From NCBI GenBank assembly GCA_018398585.1, contig JAGTTD010000015.1, forward strand, positions 6,081,001 to 6,145,000: DNA of 64,000 nucleotides, read 5' to 3'. Of this stretch, positions 48,201 through 59,849 are shown piece by piece. The notes beneath the pieces are model-generated. The model was not told the DNA's origin and ran no database searches. It saw only the letters and a program-made list of their open reading frames with translations. This DNA is from Simmondsia chinensis (taxonomy: Eukaryota; Streptophyta; Magnoliopsida; Caryophyllales; Simmondsiaceae). The translations under genes were made by a program, and so were the position numbers. Position 1 is the first letter of the stretch, and each line of letters begins with the position of its first letter.

Positions 48201-48881
48201 AAGCATATATCAAAAGAAAGTATTTTTCTAACAAAAATTATATATAGATAGTTTTTTTGTATTTGGTTTTATGTAAACATTATTCCTAATTATAATATTC
48301 ACCATAGCGTGAATTAGTAGATGTTTCAAATATAAAGTATCAGTAAGGAATGAAAATCAAATGGAAACACATAACTCACGTCAGGATATAGAGCCGACTG
48401 ATCATTCTTCATCTAATTCTTATGCCATATTATTACCAAGCGAACTAAGATCTTACCAAGTTTATTTTTGTCCGATCCATATTCAGATGGATGTATACCT
48501 TTGAAATTTTTTGGATTGCTTGGAATGATAGCTTCTCCCTTTTGAAAGAGAAATCATTTTCCACATTTGAGGAAAAAGCTTTTTCTTCGAAAAATGCTCG
48601 CCAAATAACGAGAAAGACAAAACCAATTTTGAGAATATAATTTTCTCCCAAAGTAAATGGAACCTTAATTGACTTAAATTTTGAATATATCTATATTATT
48701 GATTCCAAATTCCCCACCCACCCCCTTAATTCCTAACCCTTTTCTAATTCTTAAATTCTTAAGCTAAAAATATAAAGAAATAAAAATGTCACCCATGTAG
48801 TGGGTTACTAATCCTTCCTGTTTTAAATATACGTAAAATAGCAGTTACTATTCTGATTTAAAAAAAAAAAAAAATTTGCAG
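48201..48881. other. AT-rich spacer, no gene recognised
   Basis: Only short frames. It ends in an A run (48861-48874) directly before the CACTA-like end fragment. Confidence 0.4.
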
Positions 48882-49055
48882 TGACTAACAAAAATGACCA
48901 TATATAATACACAAAAAGTGTTGTCTTAAGTTGAAAAATTGTTACCTAAGATCATAGAAATACTTTTTTGGGCATTATGTTAAGGGTGTGACATTAGCCT
49001 AATGTAACATTTTTGATAGTGTTGTCATAGGTTTGAATCTAATGTAATAGTTTCC
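48882..49055 (+). mobile_element. Left-end fragment of the CACTA-like family seen at 5449
   Basis: TGACTAACAAAAATGACCAT, CACAAAAAGTGTTGTCTTAA and GACATTAGCCTAATGTAACA match 5449-5600 in order. It is cut off at about 49055, where the poly-A retroposon copy 2 begins. Confidence 0.55.
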
Positions 49056-49056
49056 A

Positions 49057-49590
49057 AATTGTTAGCGTTGGCCATGGATTTGAATCTAACTGTTGAAATA
49101 CTTTGTATTTTTCTTATACTTTATCATGTATATATTTTGTATTTATATATGTTTTTTATTTAGTATTAGGTGTAAATACTATGCTTAGTTTTAGGAGTAA
49201 AAGACACCAACTCTTCCTCTTCTTGACTCACCTGTCTAACATCAATTGTAGAGGCTAGGTTATCACTTGGCTTCAAGCTATAGTTGGTTGCCAACATATC
49301 CATTCACCACCATGAAAGACAGCTGCATATTGATTTTCAAAGCTATTCCTAAATTCAGACCTAGGTTAAGATTGGCTGTCATATATGTTACTCAACCGTC
49401 TTCATAGGCATTGATACCCTCAATGCGGACAATGGGCAGAGCCACATGTTTTAGCCCGGAGGCTCAACTAGATTAGGTTTTTCTTTCTTCTTCTTCTTCA
49501 TTTCTATTTCTTATTTCTTCGGATAATCTCTTTCTGTACTCTCCTAAAAACCTTGTCTCCTTTATTATAAAAAATAAAAAAAAATTTAAG
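49057..49590 (+). mobile_element. Dispersed poly-A retroposon, copy 2
   Basis: It parallels 24360-24960 for over 450 bases, including ACTATGCTTAGTTTTAGGAG, CAAGCTATAGTTGGTTGCCA and CTGTACTCTCCTAAAAACCT. It ends in an A-rich stretch (49568-49585). Confidence 0.55.
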
Positions 49591-49959
49591 TAGCTAGGTA
49601 GAGTCTTGAGTTGAACCGAATATCGGAGTTCGGTTCTAGCTAGTTGCCGGCACTGATTTCCGGACAATTGATGCTGCCAGTGATGGGGCCCAATGGTGGA
49701 TTTGGTTCTTCTTCCTCTAGGTTTTCCCTTGGCCAATTTTTGAGTTCTGCTTGAGAGGAAGGCATGCTTTCGAACATCGGAGTTTGTAGATTTTAGGGTT
49801 CTGAATCCAATGCTTTTTCACATTTGAAGGGGTTCGTTTGTCAGGAGTAGGAGATTTGGAGCTTGTTATAAAAAACACAGACTATTGGCTGCGAATTTCA
49901 TTGTTCAAAGTGTGCAGAACAAGTGTTATATGAAATACCTGGGTAAATGGTGAATTTTG

Positions 49960-52700
49960 GTGTGTAGTGATCGTCGGGTATTCCAAATGCCAATGCCGAA
50001 GACAAGCAAACAACAACTCTGCATCACATTTTGAAGCTATTTGCATCTTTTTTTTTTTTTCAAAAACAATCATGAGTGACATGGTGACAACCTAGAGAGG
50101 GAGAGTAAGAAGGGTCAATGGCGACTGGCGTGGCGAGTGGGTAGAACAGGGACCTGATGGGCAGCAGATGGGAGATGGAGGAAGTGGAATCCCACCAGGG
50201 GCAGAACCTAAATACGATAATGACAATACAGAAAACCAGTAGAGATGGAGCGAATAGGAGGACAACCTCAGTGACAAAGTTACACTCTTTGTGGATAATC
50301 TACCAGTATTAGATTATTCCACCTGTTCCAAAGGTATGGTAGTATAGAGGAAACCTTTGTGTCACACAAACGAAGATCGAACAAGTGACGAATCTTTGGG
50401 TTTTTTAGATTCATATCCCCTATTGAAGCTGATAACGCCATTGGAGGCCTTAATGGAACTACCCTAAGAGGGGAAAAACTAACGGTTAATAAAGTAAGAT
50501 ATGCCAGGAACCAAGGAGCTCAAAGAAGTGGTAAAGCTAGACATACTGGGTTTTGGACCTTTACACCCAGTAGATGGGATGCAACGGGTGGGCACGGATG
50601 AGAACTAGAAACCGAGAATAGGGGCAAGCATCAGGTAAGAGTCGCTCGAGGTTCAATGGTGAAGGAGATGGAAAAAGAGCTGAGATGCAACATTATCTGT
50701 TTAACATCAAGACCCCTCCATAGCTTGAGTATCCCTACTACACAGTGTCATAGTCAAAACGCCATTCGAAAGATAAGGGATGTAGGAAAGTTCAAATTTT
50801 TGTTAACTTTCCAAAGCTCAGAGGTTTGGGACAAGTTCTTAGATGAGGAAGAAATGTGGCTACAATCATGGTTTGAGGAAGCAAGAGCTTGGACCGACAC
50901 AGAGTAATGCCAGACCCGGTAGGTCTGGATTTTAGTCCATGGAGTTCCCTTACAAGGCTGGTCTAGAGAGAACTTCACTAAGATTGGTAATTACTGGGGT
51001 GAAGTTGTGATTGTGGAAGATGAAGTGGTGTTGTGTAATTCCTTTGAAATGGGTAGGGTACTCACTGAAACTATCCAAATGAACTTAATTAATGAGTTGA
51101 TGCATTTCCAAATTGAAGATAAGAGATTCAACATCTTTGTTAGAGAGATAAGCACACTGAAAGAAGGGAATACTGAATCGTTGAAATCATAAGAATGCTC
51201 AGCGCCACCATCATCGCGGAATTTCTCGCCGACACCACACATAGCTCCGCTTGCCATTGGGTTGGGGTCAACATTGACAATGAGTGAAAGCTGCTACAAA
51301 GAGGAAGGGACAACTGTACCAGAAACACCAACAACACTAGGCTGACAAGCGGAAATTTTTTATCCTCTGGCGAACAGGGAAGATGTTACGGTGGGGAAGG
51401 AGATGGAAAGTGACAACTCAGAAAGTGAAGAGGGGGTGGTATTTTGGTGCCCTAAATGTCCTGACACCCCATGTCCCCTTATTTCTTAATCAAGCACACA
51501 CTTTGGCGACTAGAGAAGCAAAAGTGGAAGACACTCTACTTGATAGTGACAACTCAATGAGTGAAGGACAATGGCACTATGGGTCATTAAATGCTTTGAT
51601 GACATCCCACACTTCCTTTCCTAGTTTGGAGGGCTATCACATAGCCTTTTTCGAAAGTCAAAACTTTTGTCCTAACATATTGGGTAATATTAGTGGGAGC
51701 CTTGGACCATTGGACAAAGACTTGAATATGGATTCTCAAGGGAAAGCTAGTGGGCAAACAGAAGCACCAGACACCTTTATCCCATATATGGGACAAGTAC
51801 ACATTAAATTTTATGTTGATTTAAACTCTGACAATGCCTCCATCTCCACAACAACTAATTTCAGTCAAACACTAACCGACCCAAAGGCCAAACTAGCTGA
51901 ATCGCACAGAAATTCATCAACAACAAAGGGCAAGAGCGTGAACTACAGCAGAAATAAGAAAGAGCGAACAAAAAGAGCGTGGAGGATGGGAGAAAGATTT
52001 GGCTTGAGATTCGATGGGTCAGAGGACGAAATAGCATGGATGATTTGCAAGGTCGACGAGTATGATCCTACAATGAACCCAAGGAAGAAAAAGGAGCGTC
52101 GTATACCGATAGCAAGCACGAAAGTGATTATGTTTGATAGCATTAGGTGGTGCGAGGAGGAAATCATTTGGTCGATCAAGATGAGGTTTAGTTTCTGAAT
52201 TAAGGCATGGTGTGATGGCCTTTCTTACTCAGCCGATGAGATTGCCAGAATCATCGATTGTGTGAGGTTTTGGACGGGCAACCGAGGGAGGCTTTTGCAT
52301 TATTGATCAATCCAGTTTACTCTCGTTTTATTTCCGCCTTCTGTAATTACCTAACAATCTGCTACTATTAATTTCTATTTTGTTGCTCTCTGCATGGATT
52401 TATGTTTGTAGGAATACTGTTGCATTCTGTTTGTTGGGACATGTAGGGCTTTATCTTGGTTGCACCTTATTTTGCTCTTCTTCTTTGCTTTTAGCTCTAT
52501 TTTTTTTGGTCCCCTTTTGTTCGCCACTTAGTGGCTCGGGTTTCGCTTGTTCGAAATGTCGGGTTTTGTTCTACGATTTTATGCTATTTATGGGAAAAAA
52601 GTGGAGTCAGGAAATGACTAGCTCCCCCGAAGGTAGAAATAGTGGTAAAACTTTGTGGAACACTATTAGGCATGCTCGACTGTGCAAATGATCCAAACCG
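49960..52700 (+). mobile_element. LINE B: ORF1-only L1-type derivative (ORF2 almost wholly deleted)
   Basis: On the plus strand, a decayed ORF1 (RRM plus gag domain) runs directly into the last about 35-60 codons of ORF2 and then 3' untranslated sequence. There is no endonuclease or reverse transcriptase. The 5' limit is uncertain; no clear poly-A tail or TSD was found. LINE D (54762-57281) has the same lack of ORF2. Confidence 0.65.
50092..52198 (+). pseudogene. LINE B ORF1 fused to the ORF2 tail
   Basis: An RRM is readable at about 50270-50520 in broken frames (LFVDNLPV, then FFRFISPIEADNAIGGLNG, RGEKLTV). The gag-like domain follows at 50656-50907 (NAIRKIRDVGKFKFLLTFQS, LQSWFEEARAWTDTE), comparable to 15113-14850 of LINE A. 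The last open part, 51383-52198, is Ser/Thr/Asp-rich, then basic. It ends KVIMFDSIRWCEEEIIWSIK followed by MRFSF-stop-IKAWC, which matches the ORF2 C-terminus of LINE A (NKVVFENGRC, FWSIKWRLGF-stop-IKAWC). So the two ORFs are joined in frame near 52110. Confidence 0.65.
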
Positions 52701-53084
52701 AGTAGACCGGCTACATTGGCGGGTAAAACCTGGGCTCTCCAAGCGCCATAGCAGGTTGGTTCAATAGGTCGATAGCTTCTTTTGTTTGAACTGAGCTTCC
52801 GTCATTTTACCCAGAACTTCCTGTTATCTATGTCTAACTCACTTGACCTATTAGACCTAATCCGGTTTGACCTGTTATGCAAACAGGTCTAATCCTATTC
52901 TATAAATTCAAGCCGCTTCGATATGACAATTCTTATGTTATTTATTTTCCTTTCTTATGGAAGATTTATGACAATTTATGATTTTTTGTGATTTTTTTTT
53001 TCCTTTTTTATGGATATTTAGAAGACCTCCTCCAAAATTGCCAGAATGGGGTTTGGAGAGTTTTGAAAGATAGAGAACTTCTCT
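52701..53084. other. Spacer, no gene recognised
   Basis: It contains repeated 'GACCTATTAGACCTAATCC'-like words near 52854 but no coding or RNA gene that I can support. Confidence 0.35.
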
Positions 53085-54184
53085 ATAATATATTGAGATA
53101 GTATCGACACATCAAAATCTTAAATGTTGAATTACCAAAGTTTATTCGATAATAGATAAATTATTGATTATCCTTTTTCTAGAGAATTGGGATTGGAATC
53201 ATGTACAGTAAAATAAGCGGCAAAAACATATATGTACACAGTACACTATTATGTTAAGGCTGTGTTTGGCAATAGCTTTTTCACAGTATTTTGAATAGTT
53301 TAGTTATTTGACTGGGAAAAAAGCTAAAAATAGTGCTTGATAAATAATTTTAAGTTAGCCTTTCGAATAGCTTTTAATATTTAGAAATTAACTCTTGAAA
53401 ACCGATTCAAGGTAGCTTTTGAATGCTATAGAGTGTAGAGTTTACCTTTTTACATATTATATTATTAGTATACCCTTCTATTCTTTTCTAAAAAATATAA
53501 CATAAATGTATTCTTCGTTCATTTTTGTATATGGCCTATTTTCCTTATTTTTCTATAAGTATTAAATTACTTTCATATATAGAATTGTAACTTAATTTAA
53601 AATTAATTAATCTAAATTAAACTCATTTTACTATTGTCAATATTTTAATTGTTAGATTGATTAAAAAGTCTAATTATTAGAATTCACATAATATAAATTA
53701 ATTTATACTTTGATTAAAAAAAATATAATACCTAACTTATAAAATAAGGTCAAATTGATTTTAAAAAAAAAAGGTTAATTTGTGCTATTTTATTAGCGCT
53801 ATATTTTTTTAATAAATATCTTTATAAGTAATTTACCCTTAAAATTAAACGCAACAGCTAATTTTATAAAACACTTATATCGACTTATTTATTTATTAGC
53901 CAACAGCTGATAGTTGGTCAATCAGCTAAATGCTAACAGCTAACAACTATCTACGAATAGCTAACAACCAACATCTAACACCTAATGCCAAACATAGCCT
54001 AAATATAGAATAATCAAAGTGTTTTTCTTCTAACATTGATTAATAACAAAATTATTAACAAGAAATACTATACTATACTACTCTATTAAATCACAATATA
54101 TATATATATATATTGGCATGACTCCTATGAGATGGTGATAGAGTGTGAGGAACATTCTTGACCACTCATTTGGCTATTGATATA
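53085..54184 (+). repeat. Duplicated segment, copy B, left part
   Basis: It matches copy A from 27585 (CATCAAAATCTTAAATGTTG, ATTATGTTAA), is interrupted by the MITE at 53258-53999, and continues with CATTGATTAATAACAAAATT as in 27795-27850. The final about 90 bases before LINE C have no clear counterpart in copy A. Confidence 0.75.
53258..53999. mobile_element. Tourist-like (PIF/Harbinger) MITE, 742 bp, TSD TAA
   Basis: It begins GGCTGTGTTTGGCAATAG and ends with the complement of GGCTATGTTTGGCATTAG. TAA flanks both sides (53255-53257 and 54000-54002). Copy A has the uninterrupted site (ATTATGTTAAATATTGAA, near 27739-27757). The interior is AT-rich with AGCTATT/CAGCTGAT-like motifs and no coding capacity. 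The TIR and 3-bp TAA target are those of Tourist-type elements. Confidence 0.88.
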
Positions 54185-54982
54185 TTTTTTTTGATAAGTA
54201 AAGAGCAAAGCTCAAAACGATAGTCGGCGACCCAGCAAGGGGCCCGAGGGTACATGAACACAAAAAAATAAAAAAAAAAAGCTCCGGACAAAGAGCCGAA
54301 CAACAACCCATCCCTACCAAAGAACAACACATTTATCCATGACCATTCCAACTCCTAAAGCATTCCGAATTACAAGTCGCATCAACTAAGGAAAAGGGGA
54401 AGAGATTACACCATGCTTTAACCCAAAGACCAAGGCGAAGTTTCATTGACCAGATAATGTCCTTTTCATTCCAGGTAGTGCCTTCAAACACAATTTTGTT
54501 TCTAGAACACCAAATTTCACAGATCACGACGAAGAGGAGCGAAAGCAACACTTTTTTCTGAAAATTTTTACCCATTGCGCATTCAATCCACTGGAAAAAA
54601 TGACTCTTGATAGAATGGGAGGACACCCAATGGAAACCCAACCACTCCAAGCGAGAGCACCAAATTCTCTAAGAGACATCACAAGTTAAGAATAGGTGGT
54701 CCACACTTTCCAATGCCAAGCCATAACGAGGACACCATTTATCGGTATCCAGGATTATACTTTTTTTCGATAATTAGCTACCGAGTCATGGAACAAAGTA
54801 GGAAACTAGACCAAGCGAGCCCTGAGTCAACCTGCAAAAAAGCAGGGACCAAAAAAAAAAAGGAAACCAAAAAAAGGAAGACAAGTAAAAAAGGCAAAAC
54901 ATGTGACTTAAACACGACTAGGCAAGACATCGAAAACATGAACAACCAAAAGACAGAAAAATGGGACAACGACACTCTATAC

Positions 54983-56872
54983 CTATTGAAGCAAGGCACT
55001 CGGGGAGAGTGGATCAAAGCAATCAAAGTTCAAACCTAGTCCTCTTTCCATCTCTAGTGTGCACTCCACTGCAAGGATCCTGCCGACATCTTCAACACTG
55101 TTGCACTTTTTGGTCCCTTTTCCTTCCTTCCTTTCACCACTTCCTCTTCTTCCAATATTTGCAGGCTCAGTTACCCTCCTCGCATTGTTAACGGATGACA
55201 TATCTTTAAGAAACTTTTGAAGGTCTAGTTTAGCTTGTTCTTTTTTTCCTGAGCTTTAGGGCTCTGTGGCCCCTTTTAGAGAGGCCAATGTTTTTGTCTT
55301 GATGCCAGAATTCCATTTTTATTCTTCTCTCCCCAACCTTGCAAGGCTATTCCATATGCTTCATTGGAGTCATTTTCAAGGAATTCCCATCATCATACGA
55401 GTGGATTTCTAAAGGAGTAGGCTCGAAACCCAAAGGAAATTCAGGTCCGAAGGACACCAACTCGATGTCACTTACATCTTTTGTACCTTGGTTATCTTGA
55501 AGCAACACCTAAACCTGAGATCCAAATGAATCGACTCCACTATCCACTATCCAAGGCAAGAGAAGTGGAGGACTCCTGTTGGCACCATTTTCCGGAATGG
55601 GTGCTGCTGGCGGTTGAAATACAAGCTGAGTAGAAGGATAAAGGATAGCAGCCCATTGAGTCTATAAATCCCAAGGCCATCTACCAATAAGATGACCATC
55701 AAGATGTAAAGCAATAAGGCCCACATTTTTGCTCATCGATCCTGACATCAATACTTCGAAAGCAAGAGCGTGTTTGCTAGAAACCCTCCTATACAGGATG
55801 AACATAACGGGGAAGAGGTCTCAAAGTGGTGCAGGCTAAACTGCTATCCCCTAATCGAAGAGATAGAGCCCGTTCCCTCTTTATTCTGGTAGAAGCAGCG
55901 AAAGCGACTACTTTGGACGAATAGTTGGGGATTAGTTCAGAATTGCCTTCTTTTACGAAAACTATTCTAGCTCCCCCATTCTACTTTACTTGAACCACAT
56001 GTCGTATAACAGAAAGGAAGCATGTGTCGATGAGAACCCTAGCCACATCCACACATCTCATGGAAGATGTTTTGGCGTCAATTCGAATGAACTTGCCCCA
56101 TATATTGTCAAAATCAGCAAAGCACTCCTTCGACCAGCATTGTAAAGGCAGACCATGAATTCAACCCACACTCTTCTACGCAGCGTTCCCAGGGTTTGTC
56201 CAGAGTATCTATTCATCCTCTTGAATTTCTGAAGTAACAAATATTTCCGAGGCCCGAGGTAGGATTCTAAAGAATCCATAGAATCATAGGTTAGGGCGTA
56301 TCTAAACTTACCCCTCTAAGGGCTAGATCAAGAAGGCTATTATTCGTAAGGAATCTGAGGATATTATCAATTGAGTCATCCTCATGAGAGTGCGCAATTA
56401 ACAATCTACTCAGCCAGGCTTCCACACCATTGTTTGCAATAGCCGCCATGGTCTTGAGATTAGTCTGCCCCATATCCACCCTGACCTGAGGCCTTGGAGT
56501 CGGATCATTAGGAGCATGGTTGGTACCAGTAGCTTCAGAACTTCCCTGACCATTAGAGCGGTGAGTCTGTGTAGGAGCATGGCTTCAGTGAGAGTTGGAG
56601 TGGTACCCTCTGTGGTGATTAGTCCATTCAAACCTGAGCTTGTAGCCAGCAACCCATCAACCATTCATGCACAAAATTTCCCTGAAAGCCTCACTCCAAA
56701 GACGGAATATGTTAAAGCCATAGGAGAATCTCGAGTTGACCCTTCTATTTTAGGGGACAAGAGAATCATAGATTGACCTAAACTCCCCGAAAATGGCTTT
56801 GAGCCATGAATTAGAAGTTCTGGTCAGAAGACCATCAACGAAAACAGATATGGCCTCTTTAGGAGGTGACAT
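54983..56872 (-). pseudogene. LINE D ORF1: RRM plus gag-domain protein, broken
   Basis: The start at 56872 reads MSPPKEAISVFVDGLLTRTS and NSWLKAIFGEFRSIYD, the first half of an RRM, then stops and RFSYGFNIFR (RNP1-like). The segment 56479-56291 is helical (NLKTMAAIANNGVEAWLSRL). From 56279 to about 55850 a DUF4283-like gag domain is readable across frames (YSGQTLGTLRRRVWV, then residues typical of CW..ECF.. and G.F..ID). The segment 55201-54983 gives the basic/Ser-rich C-terminus. Stops every 40-80 codons show decay. Function by family: nucleic-acid binding and particle assembly, which could be supplied to or borrowed from full LINEs. Confidence 0.7.
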
Positions 56873-56961
56873 CTTTCAGTGGAGATCTGAAAATAGACTT
56901 AGGTGGTGGAGATTTGGGAAATGGATCTAGCGCAACCCACGTGCCACCAGACGTGGGTTAA

Positions 56962-57240
56962 GATATGAAAATAGACCACTGAGCCGAGCAGGGATGAGGT
57001 TGAGGATGGTACGAAAGGACGAAGGGTGGTCCTCCGACTCCGGCACTGCAACACTGCTGACTAAAGATGATGCACTCACCTCCACTCTCTAGAATCGTCT
57101 GGCGCAGATCCAAGTTAAGATCTGAAAATAAAAAAACTGATATGAGCATGGACTAGGTTGAAGATGGTACGAATGGACCGACATTGGGCCTCCAACTCAG
57201 GGACTGCAACGCTGGCGACTGATGGTCATGCGCTCCTCCG
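56962..57240. repeat. About 158-bp tandem repeat in the LINE D 5' leader
   Basis: GATGAGGTTGAGGATGGTAC (56993) recurs as GACTAGGTTGAAGATGGTAC (57151), and GATATGAAAATAGACC (56962) as GATCTGAAAATAAAAA (57120). This gives about two diverged units, with a further related GATCTGAAAATAGACT at 56884. Position and arrangement recall promoter monomers of some L1 families. Confidence 0.65.
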
Positions 57241-59849
57241 CGTGCCGCCGTAAGGGGGCGTGGGTTTATTTCATCATGTACTATCCAGGATTATACTGAT
57301 TTGCCAAAGCCTCTCCTTGATGTTCACTTTTTCCAACAAAGCCATCCACACCAAGATTCGAATTTGGGGGGCCAATCTTTTCCAAGCCCCCCAAACAAAA
57401 TGGTCGATAGAGAAAGAACGGGAAGTAGCAATGGAAACTACGCCCACGAATGACTTCACCGAAAACACACCTGTACTGTCATTACTCCACCATGATCTAT
57501 CGACTGCGGCTGGCTTGGGAGAAACATATGTCAACAGACCATGTAAAAGTGCCAGATTCGGTTCCTTTTGCTGAAAAAAAAAGGCGTCTCCAATTAAAGA
57601 TCCACCTTCATGCACATCCATCCCAAGAACCCATCTGACAAACAAGGTGGTTCTGTTGAAGTGAAACCCTAAAGAGGTCTGGAAACTAGTCCATCAGTAA
57701 TATCTCCAATTCACAAGTCTTTGTAGAGATTGATTTTGGATCCATCCCCTAACTTCAACCTCATGGCATTAAGAGCTTGCTGCAGTGTCTAGAATCAGTT
57801 AGCGACATTGGCAATCACAGCCGAAGGGCTCCTGGAGTGATTGATGGGCCGAGACGGGGCAAGATAGAGAGTGCTACGACCATGAATGGAGCATACCACT
57901 TTCTTCCAAAGGGATGCAGCTTCCTTTGAGAAGTTCCACCACCACTTGAAGAGAAGCGAGTCATTCTTAATGAGCAAGTCTCCAAAACCAAGACCCCCAA
58001 CGTGTTTAGGAGCTTGGATGAGCTCCCATTTGATATAAGGGAGACCTCTTCCTCCATTAGACGTACCCCGAAAGAAGCTCCTTTGAAATTTGTTAATTTT
58101 ACGAGTGACCTTTTTCGGAATACAAAAAAGGCACATATAATATGATGGGAGGTTAGCCTCCCCGCTTTGGGCAACAATTTCGGTTCCCAACCTGCTAACG
58201 TTTTGTGAATTCAATCAATGACAGGCTTCCAAGTTGATTCAAGCCTTGGATTTGCTCTCAGTGGGATGCCGGGGTACTTTAGCGGAAGTGAGGCAACTTG
58301 GCAGCCGAGGATAGCAATAGTCTTCACTTCCCATTCCTTTGACACACCCAAGTTAACAATGGCCGACTTTGCAAAGTTGATTCTTAACCCCGACATGGCT
58401 TGACAGCGGGAGAGCAAATCTTTAATTTTGGAAATGACATCTCAATTCGCGGGCAAAAAATCAGTGTATCATCGGAAAACTAAAGATGAGTAAGGGTCAC
58501 CCTTTCGGACCCGACTTCCAACCCACTTATTTCACTAGAACTGACAGCTTGGAGCAGGGCTTTGTTGAGGACCTCTGTCACCATCACAAAGAGAAAAGGT
58601 GAAAGCGTATCACCCTGTCTGAGACCACGTTCCATCTTGAATGGAGATGAAGGGGAGCCATTAACGAGATCAGACATGGAGGGAGTGGAAGTACACTCAA
58701 GGATCTAGGAGCACCAAATCGGCCCAAACCCCATTTTCTGAAGAACTTGAAGCACAAAGTTCCAGCTCACTGTGTCGTAAGCTGTCTCGAAGTGGAGTTT
58801 CAAGAGCACCTCCTTTTTTCCTTTTCTTCTTCAGCAAATAAACTACCTTCTTAGCAATTAATGCTTCATTTAAAATCTTTCTCCCTGCCACGAATGTTGT
58901 CTGAGTTTCCCTAATAAGATTCGGCAACACTGATGCAGGGTGTTTACTCAACATATTTGAAATAATTTTATAAACATAGCCTACAATTCTAATGGGTGTG
59001 AAGTCCCTAATATTCATAGGTCCATCCACTTTCAGAATCAATGAGACACAAGTGCTGTTGACTTTAGGATTTAACCTGCATGACAAAAAACTTACGGACA
59101 TATGCTAATGAATCGTTATTCAAAGTATCCCACATGTGCTTGACGAATTTGAAGTTAAAACCGTCATATCCCCGAGCCTTCTCGCACCCACGGTCCCAAA
59201 CAACCTCCCGGATTTTCTGAAGCGTCGGACTAATTTCCAGACATGCAGCTTCGGTCCCAGACGACAAGGGCAACTCCAAGTCCCCAAATGATGGTCTAAT
59301 TGGGAAGGGCTCGGCATATAGTGTTCTGAAAAAGATGATACATTAGCTTTTGTGATGTAGCTTGCGGTGCAGACAATCCCAGAGTCGGACTCTAAAAACT
59401 GCTTTCTATTTCGAACGTATAGAGGATTTAGCGGCTGATATTATCTTCCTTGTACCTGACGTCTCTCCTTCCCCCATATTAACCGAATGTGTTGTCCAGA
59501 ATTTATCCTCTCATTTCTCATCCTCTCATAAGATTAATCCCTAATATATTGTCCAGTATTTCTAGTTCAGTATATGTTGATTAGTATAATTTGCTCTTCC
59601 GTTCTGGAACCTTGAAATCTATTACTATTTTCACAATTGCATTATAAGAGTATTGAAATCGCTTTTTTTTTTTTGGTTGAAAACTTGAAATGTATTTAAG
59701 GCCTTTTGATATTATTATCTAGTTGCGTCTTTAAATTTTCTAAAAAACTAAAAACTATATTTTAGAAATGGTTTTATTTTATTTTAAATTTTAAATTTCT
59801 TTTTAGATTACGTGAAAACTAAAATAGAAAAATAAAAATAAGAAAAAAT

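Larger units (their letters stand above)
54762..57281 (-). mobile_element. LINE D: 2520-bp ORF1-only LINE, TSD TATCCAGGATTATACT
   Basis: The 16-bp direct repeat TATCCAGGATTATACT lies at 54746-54761 and 57282-57297. The left end carries a T run (the poly-A tail in element orientation) preceded by TAATTATCG, as in LINE A. In element orientation the order is: 5' leader with tandem repeats (57281-56880), ORF1 (56872-54983), and a T-rich 3' untranslated region. No endonuclease or reverse transcriptase is present. The perfect TSD marks a comparatively recent insertion into LINE C. Confidence 0.93.
54250..59345 (-). pseudogene. LINE C ORF2 remnant (reverse transcriptase and zinc finger), split
   Basis: The readable order is: region before the RT (PTLQKIREVVWDRGCEKARG, 59279-59064); RT (ETQTTFVAGRKILNEALIAK, 59101-58697; RGLRQGDTLSPFLFVMVTEV, 58677-58480); PLRANPRLESTWKPVID (58417-58211); thumb region (RKINKFQRSFFRGTSNGGRG, 58214-57795); and the start of zf-RVT (ILVWMALLEKVNIKERLWQI, 57645-57298). 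After LINE D the zinc finger continues at about 54745-54650 (DKWCPRYGLALESVDHLFLT). The C-terminal tail is at 54650-54333 (RNKIVFEGTTWNEKDIIWSM, LGLWVKAW). The tail keeps Trp where LINE A and B have a stop. Multiple stops and frame changes. Confidence 0.85.
54185..59350 (-). mobile_element. LINE C: 5'-truncated L1-type LINE, split by LINE D
   Basis: On the minus strand it starts inside ORF2 just upstream of the reverse transcriptase (about 59350). It ends with a poly-A tail seen as the T run 54185-54192, preceded by TTACTTATC. LINE D occupies 54762-57281. The flanks CATTTGGCTATTGATATA (left) and CATTAGCTTTTGTGATGTA (right) could be a mutated TSD. It lies in copy B of the duplicated segment and is absent from copy A. 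Confidence 0.88.
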
